A DNA stretch of 64,000 nucleotides, from assembly GCA_000302695.1 (NCBI GenBank), contig AMFN01000002.1:869948-933947 (forward strand), in the 5' to 3' direction. The number at the start of each line of letters is the position of its first letter. Position 1 is the first letter of the stretch. The notes beneath the pieces are model-generated. The model was not told the origin of the DNA, did not search any database, and saw nothing but the letters and a program-made list of their open reading frames with translations. The stretch is from Enterobacteriaceae bacterium LSJC7. GTDB lineage: Bacteria > Pseudomonadota > Gammaproteobacteria > Enterobacterales > Enterobacteriaceae. This document shows, piece after piece, positions 36,609-45,626 of this stretch. Position numbers and translations under genes: made by a program.

Positions 36609-36731
36609 GCAGGTGAATGCAACGTCAAGCGATGGGCGTTGCGCTCCATATTGTCTTACTTCCTTTTTTGAATTACTGCATAGCACAATTGATTCGTACG
36701 ACGCCGGCTTAATAAAAGTCGGCTTTTTTTT
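36609..36731 (+). ncRNA. fnrS: FnrS anaerobic small RNA
   Basis: Hfq-dependent small RNA made under anaerobic conditions that represses mRNAs for oxidative metabolism, such as sodB, maeA and gpmA. The 123-nt sequence from GCAGGTGAATGCAACGTC through the single-stranded GATGGGCGTTGCGC and CTTACTTCC segments is essentially the E. coli RNA. Differences are limited to the terminator stem-loop (GCCGGC / GTCGGC followed by eight T). Position also matches: downstream of zntB, as in E. coli. Confidence 0.95.
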
Positions 36732-36790
36732 GTCCGCAATCTGACTCAGCTTCTACCCTTAAAGAACGTGTTTAACGTCAGGAGGTGAGT

Positions 36791-36928
36791 ATGTCGTGTT
36801 TCATCCGCATGAGCGATCCGGTGCCTGTCGACCCGCCACCGATCCCAGACCCGATTCCACATCCGCAACCTATTCCCGAGCCGCCGTTCGATCCTGACCC
36901 GATTATCGACCCGCCACCGCATGCGTAA
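36791..36928 (+). CDS. Small proline-rich protein, 45 residues
   Basis: Not recognised. MSCFIRMSDPVPVDPPPIPD... to ...IIDPPPHA: 17 of 45 residues are proline, alternating with acidic and hydrophobic residues in a D-P-hydrophobic-P rhythm. No signal peptide or membrane span. A strong TCAGGAGG ribosome-binding site lies 5 bases upstream, and a bidirectional terminator follows, so it has the layout of a real gene. It lies where E. coli carries dbpA, between fnrS and ttcA. Composition bias alone could also produce such an ORF. Confidence 0.6.
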   Translation: MSCFIRMSDPVPVDPPPIPDPIPHPQPIPEPPFDPDPIIDPPPHA

Positions 36929-36931
36929 AAC

Positions 36932-36961
36932 CGCCTCTTCCTGAACCTGCGGGAAGAGGCG
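36932..36961. terminator. Bidirectional terminator before ttcA 3' end
   Basis: CGCCTCTTCC / GGAAGAGGCG arms with a 10-nt loop. GGTTTTA follows on the minus strand (ttcA side); a T-rich stretch follows after a few bases on the plus side. Confidence 0.7.
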
Positions 36962-36967
36962 CGAGAT

Positions 36968-37897
36968 TTATTTTATTTCCAGTACGTCCAGGCGCTGTAA
37001 CGGCGCGGCGTCTTCGTCTTCGGCACGCCAGCCTGTGGGGGTAAGGGGGATCTCTTCGCGGTCAAAGGCGAAATCGCCACCGTCTACCACCTCACTGCCG
37101 TGGGTAAGACCAGCGAAATCAAAAAGTTCACGGTCACACAGGTGCGAGGGCACCACATTTTGCATGGCGCTGAACATAGTCTCAATGCGGCCTGGGTAGC
37201 GTTTATCCCAGTCGCGCAGCATGTCGCCAATGACCTGGCGCTGCAAATTGGGCTGTGAACCGCACAGGTTGCACGGAATGATTGGGAAGCCTTTTGCCTG
37301 AGAAAAACGCTCAATATCTTTTTCACGGCAGTAGGCCAGCGGGCGGATCACAATATGTTTGCCGTCATCGCTCATCAGCTTCGGCGGCATGCCTTTCATT
37401 TTGCCGCCGTAGAACATATTCAGGAACAGCGTTTGCAGGATGTCGTCGCGGTGATGGCCAAGCGCGATTTTAGTGGCACCCAGTTCGGTTGCGGTGCGGT
37501 AAAGAATACCGCGGCGCAGGCGCGAGCACAGCGAGCAGGTGGTTTTGCCTTCCGGGATCTTCTCTTTAACGATGCCGTAGGTGTTCTCTTCAACAATTTT
37601 GTATTCCACGCCGAGGCTGTCGAGATAGGCAGGCAGGATGTGTTCCGGGAAGCCAGGCTGTTTCTGATCAAGATTGACCGCCACCAGGCTGAAGTTAACC
37701 GGCGCGCTCTGCTGCAAATTGCGCAGGATCTCAAGCATGGTGTAGCTGTCTTTACCACCAGACAGACAAACCATAATTCTGTCGCCTTCTTCAATCATGT
37801 TGAAGTCAGCAATGGCTTCACCTACATTGCGGCGCAGGCGCTTTTGCAGCTTGTTGAGGTTGTACTGTTCTTTCTGTGTCACTGTTTGGTTTTGCAT
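36968..37897 (-). CDS. ttcA: tRNA 2-thiocytidine(32) synthetase TtcA
   Basis: Adds sulfur to C32 of certain tRNAs, using ATP and a 4Fe-4S cluster. 309 residues (E. coli 311). The PP-loop SGGKDS is at about residue 46; cluster cysteines lie in [10 protein letters not shown] and in the downstream CNLCGSQPN. The extra C-terminal segment [17 protein letters not shown] is typical of the enterobacterial protein. Monocistronic, read away from the accessory stretch that follows. Confidence 0.96.
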   Translation of the reverse strand: MQNQTVTQKEQYNLNKLQKRLRRNVGEAIADFNMIEEGDRIMVCLSGGKDSYTMLEILRNLQQSAPVNFSLVAVNLDQKQPGFPEHILPAYLDSLGVEYKIVEENTYGIVKEKIPEGKTTCSLCSRLRRGILYRTATELGATKIALGHHRDDILQTLFLNMFYGGKMKGMPPKLMSDDGKHIVIRPLAYCREKDIERFSQAKGFPIIPCNLCGSQPNLQRQVIGDMLRDWDKRYPGRIETMFSAMQNVVPSHLCDRELFDFAGLTHGSEVVDGGDFAFDREEIPLTPTGWRAEDEDAAPLQRLDVLEIK

Positions 37898-38334
37898 ATT
37901 TATTTCTGTTTCCGGAATACAGCGGGGGCATGAAGTGGGCCACTTTTTTACGTACCCAGTGTAGCGTTAAGCACCGCAACCTGCTCGCTATTGATATCTT
38001 CAGCTCAGAGGATAACAACGTCAGTGACCCTCTGGGCCGGGTCATGCCCCATTTGGTTGCAATAAATGAGGGATTTGCACCTGCCGCTCGTCTTTGGCAG
38101 GCGAAAGTGTGGCGGCTATGGTACGGATTACGGCGGCAAATTCCAGCGCGTTTTATCGAGCCATTGTGACAAGCGGCAATACCGACGGATGAAAAGCACG
38201 CTTTTGCCAGCATTTTTTCTTACGCGGCATACGCAGAACAAACGGTGACCGCGGCTTTGCTAAGCCGTGTTTGCGATGAACATGCTCTTGCCAGCGAAAA
38301 CAGGGCATTCAGGATGCACTCTTCAACATAACTG
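37898..38334. other. 437-base stretch without a confident gene
   Basis: It contains the ttcA 5' region. A plus frame runs [11 protein letters not shown]... from 37930 to TGA 38167-38169 and then stays open to TAA 38329-38331. It could be a decayed gene with one internal stop, but nothing in it is recognised and codon choice is not convincing. No other feature seen. Confidence 0.3.
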
Positions 38335-38356
38335 AAAATGCCCCGCGAAGGGGCGT
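38335..38356 (-). terminator. Terminator of the metalloprotease gene
   Basis: On the minus strand GCCCC-TTCGC-GGGGC is followed by ATTTT, immediately after the stop codon. Confidence 0.7.
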
Positions 38357-38361
38357 TATAA

Positions 38362-39591
38362 TCAGTAAAATGCCGCCACTGTGCGCCTTCTTTCATTCAG
38401 GCGACGCGCATTATCTTCATATTCAGCACTACCGGCCGGGATACCCATATGCGTAACCCGAGGATTAGAGAACATATTAATGCGCGAGCAGGAACCGGAT
38501 TTGCAATTATAAGACATAATAGTGCGCCAGCGGTTGGCACTGCTTGATGATTCTACTTTAAAGCCGTGGCGGTAACAGGGAAGTCGTTTAGGCAGGCTGT
38601 TTTCATATTGCTCTCTATCATGGCTGGCACCGATATTATGGCCCATTTCATGGGCTAACGTATAGGTGCCGGTATAATAGGCGTAACGAACCACCGACAA
38701 TGCCGTTGAGCGGGTCGCGTCATTGTAGGCCAGCCCACCCGAAGAACTATTTCGCAATAACATTACAGCCAGGTGCGCTTTCTTTTCGTTTCGGAAATTT
38801 TCAATCTCTCTGCTTAATGCGGTTGCGCTGCTGGTTTTCATATCTGCCAGCATTGTTGAATAGGTCCCCCTTTCTGAATAATCAGCATCCAGCACGCCAA
38901 CGGGTAAAAAATTGATCCCGACATCGCTGTTATATGAGGCAAGATTGGCCTCAGTAAATGCAAGCATGGTTAACGTGGTTAAATCACTGGTAGACAGAAC
39001 CTGTCTTGATTCTTTTGTTGTGACAATCGCCACTCTGATGGTACTTTTTTCACCTGAGTCGCCCTGGTAAGGTGGGTAAACAGGGCAGGTTAGCGCCCGG
39101 AGCGTAGGCGCAGTCTTCTCAGGGGGACTGGTCGGGATTTTCCCTTCGTCAATCTTCGCGACAACGGCGAGATTATTTTTAGCCGGATAGATCTGATAAA
39201 GCTGTCCATCTACACGGAAAGATGCCGCTATACTGCCGTTGTTGTTAACAAGAACAATATTATTCATCAGGTCATGAGTTGCATTACTATCTCTGAAGCC
39301 CATCCAGACCTGGCTTCCATTTTCAACCGTTAAACGTTTTTTGTAATAAGTGATAGCCATATTGTCAGGCGTGCGCACGGTTAATGTCTCATCATCTAGC
39401 GATTTTGCATTGGCTGCAATGGTAAAAGTGGCGGTTTTAAGCGTTGATGCAGATTCGGTTATATCTTTAATAAACGTGTTATGGCGGCTGTCTGTCCGGG
39501 CTGCCAGACCATTAAATAATTCGGTACAATAACCGTTTGACGTAAAAATAGCAGATAGTATAACGGATAAAAGCGCTCTGTTCTTAAGCAT
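38362..39591 (-). CDS. Secreted reprolysin-like (M12B) zinc metalloprotease
   Basis: 409 residues. Residues 1-22 form a signal peptide, followed by a prodomain-like part to about residue 180 and a metzincin catalytic domain. The zinc motif HEMGHNIGASHD has H314, H318 and H324 as ligands and E315 as catalytic base. The Met-turn is IMSYN (Met359). C169, just before the catalytic domain, could act as a cysteine switch, though this is only inference. Four further cysteines (339, 363, 368 and others nearby) suggest disulfides. Codon use is AT-richer than in the neighbours. Start chosen at the ATG behind GGAGTAATAAC. Monocistronic, with its own terminator. Substrate and target (host, competitor or self) unknown. 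Confidence 0.85.
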   Translation of the reverse strand: MLKNRALLSVILSAIFTSNGYCTELFNGLAARTDSRHNTFIKDITESASTLKTATFTIAANAKSLDDETLTVRTPDNMAITYYKKRLTVENGSQVWMGFRDSNATHDLMNNIVLVNNNGSIAASFRVDGQLYQIYPAKNNLAVVAKIDEGKIPTSPPEKTAPTLRALTCPVYPPYQGDSGEKSTIRVAIVTTKESRQVLSTSDLTTLTMLAFTEANLASYNSDVGINFLPVGVLDADYSERGTYSTMLADMKTSSATALSREIENFRNEKKAHLAVMLLRNSSSGGLAYNDATRSTALSVVRYAYYTGTYTLAHEMGHNIGASHDREQYENSLPKRLPCYRHGFKVESSSSANRWRTIMSYNCKSGSCSRINMFSNPRVTHMGIPAGSAEYEDNARRLNERRRTVAAFY

Positions 39592-39976
39592 GTTATTACT
39601 CCTCTATTGTGGTTGAAAAAGAGTGTAATTGACATACTGGTGTTGGGAGAAATAGTTAACAGGTTAATTTATGAAGTTACATCATCAAAATATAATGCCA
39701 TAAATAAAAATTGCATTAGATGAATGCGAATAAGAAAAAGATTTTATTGCGCTGAATAGCCAGCAAATGGCGGGCCGTTAGGCATGAAATACATTTCGTG
39801 ATGGTATCAATATTATTGTCATGATGAGTGATGACGATAATGGCAACAACCTATTTTCTGAGTATGCCATTGCACTGTTTACCGCCCTGGCAACGGACGT
39901 GCATATACTGGAGGTTGACGAACATAACAGCGTTACATGCAAGTGCCGGTAGCAGACTCACAATAACGCAGTCTTC
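39592..39976. other. 385-base AT-rich gap
   Basis: Upstream region of the metalloprotease, markedly AT-rich near 39660-39800. No recognisable gene, RNA or perfect long repeat was seen. Confidence 0.3.
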
Positions 39977-40453
39977 TCAGAGCCAGCGGCGAGTGCGGTG
40001 TGCGTATTGCGCCCACGCGGTTCCAAACTTCTGGCTCAGGTGTTGCTCCTCAATGCGAATATGCAGCCATGTCATGATTAACATAAACAGCGCAACCAGC
40101 AGCCCGGCAATAATGCTTGCAAGCACCAGAGCGACTCCCAACAGCAGCAGAGCAAAACCGAGGTAAATCGGGTTGCGTGACAGCCGAAACAGGCCGCTGG
40201 TGATAAGCGTACGGGTTTTATCCGGGTGGAGCGGGTCAACGGTAGTGCGCCGCAGCCGCAGTTGCAGCACAGCAGCAATGATAAGCAGCAGCGCGAACGT
40301 GATAACCACCCAACCCGGCCAGGCGGCAGCGCAGGTAAAGCGTGCCAGTGAAATGTGTGGTGGGCTGACGAGCACCACATCAATAACCAGGAAAAACAGG
40401 ACCAGCACTGGTGGAATCAAAAATGGTCTTATCGCTATAGCCAAACTGTTCAT
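39977..40453 (-). CDS. Isoprenylcysteine/phospholipid methyltransferase-like membrane protein
   Basis: 158 residues with about four membrane spans. The C-terminal half carries the ICMT/PEMT-type features: LFRLSRNPIYLGF, then a double hydrophobic hairpin, then IRIEEQHLSQKFGTAWAQYAHRTRRWL, the SAM-binding RxPxY and EE...G..Y..Y signatures of this group. In bacteria such proteins often have unknown substrates. The start at MNSLAIAIRPF begins at the first span; an upstream ATG at 40546 adds 31 unconvincing residues. No close ribosome-binding site is visible. Confidence 0.7.
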   Translation of the reverse strand: MNSLAIAIRPFLIPPVLVLFFLVIDVVLVSPPHISLARFTCAAAWPGWVVITFALLLIIAAVLQLRLRRTTVDPLHPDKTRTLITSGLFRLSRNPIYLGFALLLLGVALVLASIIAGLLVALFMLIMTWLHIRIEEQHLSQKFGTAWAQYAHRTRRWL

Positions 40454-40688
40454 GAAAACGACACGCCTCTTGGTGCATCCCGTAAACCTGCGAATTATCG
40501 TTATAGTGGCCCAGATATTCTTGATTAACAACGTTTTTAAATTCACGAAACAAGATATTTCTCATGCTTTTATGCAGGCAGTGAGCCAGGTAATCGTCAT
40601 TATTATTAAAACTGTAATACGACGTACATTGTGGAATGATTTATTTTTAAGGCTTTATAATTCCGCCCGTTTTTATCCGGGAGAAAAT

Positions 40689-41336
40689 ATGAAAAAGAAA
40701 GCAGGCTTATTATTTACAGCGTTAGCGCTAACGGGCTGTAAAACAGAACTGATGGCAGAGATTAATCTTTCAGACTTGCTGGCACATGAATCAAAAATTG
40801 TAACATCAACGTTAAAAGTGGCGGTGGCTTCCTGTAAAAACGCTGACGATACCAGTAAAGCGCAGCACTCCCTGAATGAGACTAAACAGAAAGTGGCGCT
40901 TTATATTCCAGGCTCTGAATTTGTGGGGTGTGGCCTTAAAAAAACGCAATCCGTTGCCGAATTTACCGCTCCCGTAGTACTGAATGCAGTGGCGGACCAG
41001 CAGGCATTTTCAATCGTTCAGGCAGAGGATATGGGGATGAAGCTGATGGTTGGTTCTTCGCCCACGCTAAGAAAACAGTTTGCCGATGAGAAACATAGCG
41101 CTGGTTTAAGTCACGCAGACATAAATGTCACGATTAAAATAAATAACAATACTGGCAAAGATTTTAAGATTAAGCCCGTCGCTGCATGGGCCGATGATTT
41201 GCCCGTGGTGACCACGCTCAGCGAACCCGCAACGCTCAAAAAAGGCAAATCGGTGACGCTTCGTCTTTCAGATGTCTCTGTGAGCAGCGTCTTGCAGGAG
41301 AATCTCGGGTTTGCGCCGGTGCTGCTTAAGCCCTGA
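40689..41336 (+). CDS. Predicted lipoprotein of unknown function
   Basis: 215 residues, not recognised with confidence. The signal peptide MKKKAGLLFTALALTGC ends in a lipobox (LTGC, C17). The residue after the cysteine is K, so outer-membrane sorting is expected. The mature part is soluble, with C50, C74-type scattered cysteines and beta-rich patches (DINVTIKINNNTGKDFKIKP, SVTLRLSDVSVSSVL). GGGAG precedes the ATG at 40689. It lies next to the secreted metalloprotease, so a chaperone or inhibitor role is possible but unsupported. Confidence 0.75.
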   Translation: MKKKAGLLFTALALTGCKTELMAEINLSDLLAHESKIVTSTLKVAVASCKNADDTSKAQHSLNETKQKVALYIPGSEFVGCGLKKTQSVAEFTAPVVLNAVADQQAFSIVQAEDMGMKLMVGSSPTLRKQFADEKHSAGLSHADINVTIKINNNTGKDFKIKPVAAWADDLPVVTTLSEPATLKKGKSVTLRLSDVSVSSVLQENLGFAPVLLKP

Positions 41337-41392
41337 GTGCAGCCTGTCTCGCCGAAGACCTGAAAAAAACGCGCCCCGCAGGGCGCGTTAAA

Positions 41393-42430
41393 TCAGACGT
41401 TTTCCAGCGCGAAAGTACCCCACGGATGGATTTCCAGGAAAAAGGTGTCTCCCGGTGCGGGCTGCATGCGGGTGGCATTAATCTGCAACAGTACCGGCTG
41501 GCCGTGCCAGTCTACTGTCACTTCATACTGCGGTCCCATGTAGACCACCTGTTGCACGGTGCAACGCTGGCTTTCTGCGCCTTCTGCGTGCAATGAAATG
41601 GCTTCCGGGCGCACGCCGAGCGCACATTCCCCCTGGCTAAGCGCCAGGTTTTCCGGGCGCGGCAGGCGGTAACCCAGCACGTCAACGGTGTCGCCGGATA
41701 CCCTGGCCGGGAAAATATTGGCATCTCCCATAAACCCGGCCATAAACCGCGACGCTGGCTGGCGGTACAGGGTTTGTGGCGCGCCCATCTGCATAATATG
41801 GCCTTTGTTCATGACCAGCACGGTATCGGACACGGCAAACGCTTCGCTCTGGTCGTGGGTCACGTACAGCGAGGTGATGTTGAACTGGGTTTGCAGCTCG
41901 CGAATTTTATCGCGCATGCTGCGCCGCAGGTTGGCATCCAGGTTAGACAGCGGCTCGTCAAACAGCAGCACTTTGGGCTTGAGAATCAGCGCGCGGGCCA
42001 GCGCCACTCGCTGTTGTTGGCCGCCGGAAATCTGGTCAACAAACCGGTTTTCGTAGCCCGCAAGATCCACCAGTTCCAGTGCTTCGCCTACGCGTCGTTT
42101 GATCTCAGACTTTGGCGTGCCCAGCATCTTCAGGCCGTAACCGATGTTCTCACCAAGTGACATATGCGGGAACAGCGCGTAGGACTGAAACACCATACAG
42201 ATATCGCGCTGCTGGATGGACAGGTGCGTCACGTCTTCGCCGTCGATAAAAATCTGGCCGTCGCTCGGGGTTTCCAGCCCGGCGACCAGCCGCAGCACTG
42301 TGGTTTTGCCGCAGCCGGAAGGACCAAGCAGCGTCACCAGTTCACCTTTTGGAATAGCGAGGTCCAGTGAATCGATAACCGTGTTATCGCCAAAGCGCTT
42401 ACTGACGTTGCGTAATTCAAGAAATGGCAT
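41393..42430 (-). CDS. afuC: Sugar-phosphate ABC transporter ATPase AfuC
   Basis: 345 residues. Walker [11 protein letters not shown]-loop VFQSYALFP, signature [15 protein letters not shown], Walker [13 protein letters not shown] and switch histidine in VTHDQSEAF, followed by a TOBE-type C-terminal domain ([11 protein letters not shown]). The sequence resembles ferric-type FbpC, but the binding protein here points to hexose phosphate. Start chosen at MPFLELRNV behind GGAGA; an ATG 15 bases upstream overlaps the afuB stop and is an alternative. Last gene of the uhpC-afuABC group. Confidence 0.85.
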   Translation of the reverse strand: MPFLELRNVSKRFGDNTVIDSLDLAIPKGELVTLLGPSGCGKTTVLRLVAGLETPSDGQIFIDGEDVTHLSIQQRDICMVFQSYALFPHMSLGENIGYGLKMLGTPKSEIKRRVGEALELVDLAGYENRFVDQISGGQQQRVALARALILKPKVLLFDEPLSNLDANLRRSMRDKIRELQTQFNITSLYVTHDQSEAFAVSDTVLVMNKGHIMQMGAPQTLYRQPASRFMAGFMGDANIFPARVSGDTVDVLGYRLPRPENLALSQGECALGVRPEAISLHAEGAESQRCTVQQVVYMGPQYEVTVDWHGQPVLLQINATRMQPAPGDTFFLEIHPWGTFALENV

Positions 42431-42444
42431 GGTTAAGCTCTCCA

Positions 42445-44520
42445 TCAGGACAGGTTTCTGGCTCTGGAGCGGGAAGTGCGAGCCTCGCCAATCAGCCAGT
42501 CAAAAAGGAAAATAATCGCCAGCATCACCACAATCAGAATGGAGCCGTAGGCGATGGCGATACCGTATTCACCGTCCTCAACGCGATTGAGGATATAAGC
42601 AGTGGCAACGCGGGTGTCTGGTGTCACCAGGAACACAATGGCGCTAACGGTGGTGATGGCGCGCACAAAGCTGTAAATCAGCGCCGAAAGAATAGCCGGG
42701 CGCAGCAGCGGCAGCAGAATGTGTGTAATGGTACGCAGCGAGCCTGCGCGCAGACTTAGCGACGCCTCATCAAGCGACTTATCTATTTGCCCCAGACCGG
42801 CAATGCCAGCGCGGATGCCGACGGGGACGTTACGCATCACCATTGAGATAATCACAATCGCTGCGGTGCCGGTGAGATAAACCGGTGCGCCGTTAAAAGC
42901 CAGCAGATAAGAAATCCCGGCGACGGTGCCCGGTACGGCAAAGCAGAGCATGGTCGTGAACTCAATGCTCTTTTTGCCGCGAAACTGCTGGCGCACCACA
43001 ATCCAGGCAATGATAAGGCCAAAGGCGGCGGTAATGGGGGCGGCGATACCGGCATACAGCAGCGTATCGAGCAGTGAGGGCCATGCGCCGTCGCTCATCC
43101 CCTGACCGAATAACTTAATAAAGTTATCGAACGTCAGTGTGTAATCCACGCCCCAGTTAACGGTAAAGCTACCGTAGAAAATACTGCCATACAGCAGGGC
43201 GTTAAAACCGACCCAAATGACGAGCAGCGTATTCACGCCGCGAATGAGCGTGCGCGGCAGCGGCTGAACATCGCCGCGATAAGACTTACCGGAGACCGTG
43301 ACGTAAGAGCGTTTGCCAATCCACAAATACTGTATGCAGAACACGCCCAGTGAGAACAGCAGCAGGAACGCACCCAGCGTGCTGGCGGCCTGGTAATCAA
43401 GCTGGGAGCCAGTGATGTAGAAGTAAATCTGTGTCGCGAGCACGTCGAAGTTGCCGCCTAGCACCAGCGGGTTGCTGAAGTCAGCCAGAGACTGCACCAC
43501 CACAATCAGAAAGGCGTTTGCCAGTGCCGGGCGCAGCAGCGGCATAAAGACGTTAAAAAACGTTTGCCAGTGGCTGGCGCGCAGTGTGTACGACGCCTCT
43601 TCCTGAGAGGGATGAATAGTTTTAATCGCGCCGTCGAGGATCATGAACGCCATCGGCGTAAAGGCCAGCACCTGCGCCAGCCAGATGCCGGTAAAACCGT
43701 ACAGCCAGTTGGTGTTGGTCAAGCCGATGGTTGTCAGCCATTCAGTGACATAGCCTGAGCGACCCATCATCAGGGTTACGCCAAGGCCCACCACAAACGG
43801 TGGCGTCACGATAGGTAAAATGGAGAACACGCGGCCAATAATGGCACTGCGTCTGGCAATGCGCGTGGTGTAAATTGCCAGCACCAGACCAAAGAAGGTA
43901 CAGCCCACGCCAACGGCAACCGCCAGCAGCACCGAGTTGATGATGGTCTGCACGATGTGCGCCTGCGACAGCACGCCCAGAAACGCCAGCGGTGCGAAGG
44001 CGCCGCTGGCGTCCTCAAACATCGGGATAAAAATGGCGACACTGGGCCAGACGATGAACACGCCAATCAGCGCCACAATCACCACCAGCGCGCCAATGAC
44101 AAACCTGTCGCCACCGAGCCACTCCAGGCGCGACAGCGCCAGCGTGACGATCGCACCGAGTGCAATAAACAACACAATGCTGGCATAGCCCAACCCACGG
44201 CCTTCAAGGGTTGCACTAACAATAACAAAGCCCGCACACAGTAAGGCCCAGGTAGCGTCAACATAGTGGCGGCGATGGTTATCGCGCCCGGCAGGTGTCA
44301 GCGGGCGCAGCAGCAACGCGCACGGCAGCAGGTACCACAGCAGGCTGATGTTGAGCGAGGCCCAGGCGTAGGACGCGAGAATTTCATCGCCCGTCGATTC
44401 CAGCAGCCCGTAGTCCAGACTCCAGGAGGGCAGCAGGGCGCAGGCGAGCCAGGCAAGCGCCAGCCAGCCGAAAATAGCGTCCCGGCGCGGCGGGACGCGT
44501 AATGATAACGTTTCAGACAT
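42445..44520 (-). CDS. afuB: Sugar-phosphate ABC transporter permease AfuB (fused two-domain)
   Basis: 691 residues with two tandem BPD_transp_1 permease modules, as in FbpB/AfuB proteins, and about 14 hydrophobic spans in all. The coupling loops are readable as [15 protein letters not shown] in the first half and [15 protein letters not shown] in the second. The start at [13 protein letters not shown] has GAGGCAAATT upstream; 29 further in-frame codons lie before it but cover the afuA-afuB gap. It lies 56 bases after afuA and overlaps the afuC region by one base. Confidence 0.87.
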   Translation of the reverse strand: MSETLSLRVPPRRDAIFGWLALAWLACALLPSWSLDYGLLESTGDEILASYAWASLNISLLWYLLPCALLLRPLTPAGRDNHRRHYVDATWALLCAGFVIVSATLEGRGLGYASIVLFIALGAIVTLALSRLEWLGGDRFVIGALVVIVALIGVFIVWPSVAIFIPMFEDASGAFAPLAFLGVLSQAHIVQTIINSVLLAVAVGVGCTFFGLVLAIYTTRIARRSAIIGRVFSILPIVTPPFVVGLGVTLMMGRSGYVTEWLTTIGLTNTNWLYGFTGIWLAQVLAFTPMAFMILDGAIKTIHPSQEEASYTLRASHWQTFFNVFMPLLRPALANAFLIVVVQSLADFSNPLVLGGNFDVLATQIYFYITGSQLDYQAASTLGAFLLLFSLGVFCIQYLWIGKRSYVTVSGKSYRGDVQPLPRTLIRGVNTLLVIWVGFNALLYGSIFYGSFTVNWGVDYTLTFDNFIKLFGQGMSDGAWPSLLDTLLYAGIAAPITAAFGLIIAWIVVRQQFRGKKSIEFTTMLCFAVPGTVAGISYLLAFNGAPVYLTGTAAIVIISMVMRNVPVGIRAGIAGLGQIDKSLDEASLSLRAGSLRTITHILLPLLRPAILSALIYSFVRAITTVSAIVFLVTPDTRVATAYILNRVEDGEYGIAIAYGSILIVVMLAIIFLFDWLIGEARTSRSRARNLS

Positions 44521-44576
44521 AATTTGCCTCGTCGGCAGAAGGGGAAAGGCGTGGCGCGAGCGCCACGCGTACGGCA

Positions 44577-45608
44577 TTATTTGCCCATCTTGACGTCGCT
44601 GACCCACTTGCTGATGAGCGCTTTGCGGGTCTCGGTGGCCCCGTAAGTGTCCATGTCGTAGTCAATCAGCTTAAGCTCGTTGAGCTTGAGCGAATGCGGC
44701 GAGCTTTGAGCCGTGGTGTTGGTGAGGATCTGATAGGACTTTCCTTTCTGCCAGGACAGTTCCTGAGCCTCTTTGGACAGCACCCAGTCAATAAACAGCT
44801 TCGCATTCTCCGCGTTGCGTGCGCCTTTAAGCAGGCTCACGCCGCCAATTTCGTAGCCTGTGCCTTCGCACGGAGAAATCAGTGTCAGCGGTGCGCCGTT
44901 CTCTTTTTCCAGCGAATAGTCATGCAGGAAGCCAATACCAATGGCGGTTTCACCGCGCGCGGCGTTGCGTGCCGGGGCAATGCCAGATTTGGTGTACTGG
45001 GAGATATTACTGTTCAGCGCTTTCAGGTATTTGAAGGCGTCATCTTCGCCCCACAGTTGCACAAAGGTGGCGAGCGCAGTGTAGGCAGTGCCGGAGCTTT
45101 GCGGGTCGGCAATCTGGATTTCGCCTTTGTATTCCGGCTTAGTTAAATCTTTCCAGCACTGTGGTACCGGCAGATTTTTCTCTTTCAGGCGCTCGGTGTT
45201 CACCCCAAAACCGAGAATGCCGATATAAACCGCAGACGAGTAATTGCCTTTGCGCTTAGCCGGATCGCGGAATTGTTCCAGAATCTGGTCCAGATTGGGC
45301 GACTTATAAGGGGCCAGCAGATCCATTTCACCGGCCTGAGAATGCGGGTCGAGGGTGCCGCCGTACCAGACATCGGCTTGCGGGTTTTTCTTTTCAGCGT
45401 CGATTTTGGCAAGCGTACTGCCCGAACCGTTGCGGATAAACGAGGTTTTAACATCGTACTTCTCGCCAAAGGCTTTGGCCTCTGTTTCGCACAGTTCATT
45501 GGTGCCGCTGCAATAAACCACCAGGCGCCCTTTAGCCTGTGCAGCACCGGTCAATGTTGCCAGCGTGAGCGCGGCGGTGATAAGGCAGGATAACGGTGTG
45601 ACTTTCAT
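44577..45608 (-). CDS. afuA: Periplasmic hexose-phosphate-binding protein AfuA
   Basis: 343 residues with a signal peptide ending GAAQA. The fold is of the ferric/sulfate/phosphate-binding class (VVYCSGTNELCETEAKAFGEKY, NGSGSTLAKIDAEKKNPQADVWYGG). The adjacent tyrosine pair that binds iron in FbpA is absent. Instead FLHDYS and SPCEGTGYE are present, as in AfuA proteins shown to bind glucose- and fructose-6-phosphate in Actinobacillus pleuropneumoniae. It starts 18 bases after uhpC, so it lies in the same transcript. The sugar-phosphate call is inference from this and the uhp context. Confidence 0.85.
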   Translation of the reverse strand: MKVTPLSCLITAALTLATLTGAAQAKGRLVVYCSGTNELCETEAKAFGEKYDVKTSFIRNGSGSTLAKIDAEKKNPQADVWYGGTLDPHSQAGEMDLLAPYKSPNLDQILEQFRDPAKRKGNYSSAVYIGILGFGVNTERLKEKNLPVPQCWKDLTKPEYKGEIQIADPQSSGTAYTALATFVQLWGEDDAFKYLKALNSNISQYTKSGIAPARNAARGETAIGIGFLHDYSLEKENGAPLTLISPCEGTGYEIGGVSLLKGARNAENAKLFIDWVLSKEAQELSWQKGKSYQILTNTTAQSSPHSLKLNELKLIDYDMDTYGATETRKALISKWVSDVKMGK

Positions 45609-45626
45609 TTTATTGTCCTTATTTTA

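Noticed and set aside
40380-40565. 61-codon frame (MRNILFREFKNVV...) overlapping the methyltransferase start
   Set aside because: The composition looks protein-like, but it overlaps a better-supported gene on the same strand, has no clear ribosome-binding site and matches nothing recognised.
40173-40688. Long N-terminal extension of the lipoprotein gene
   Set aside because: It covers the antisense of the methyltransferase gene. The ATG at 40689 with GGGAG gives a proper lipoprotein signal.
41393-45608. Calling the ABC genes a ferric iron transporter (fbpABC/sfuABC)
   Set aside because: The binding protein has no adjacent tyrosine pair for iron, and the operon continues from uhpABC. Sugar phosphate is the better reading, though not proven.
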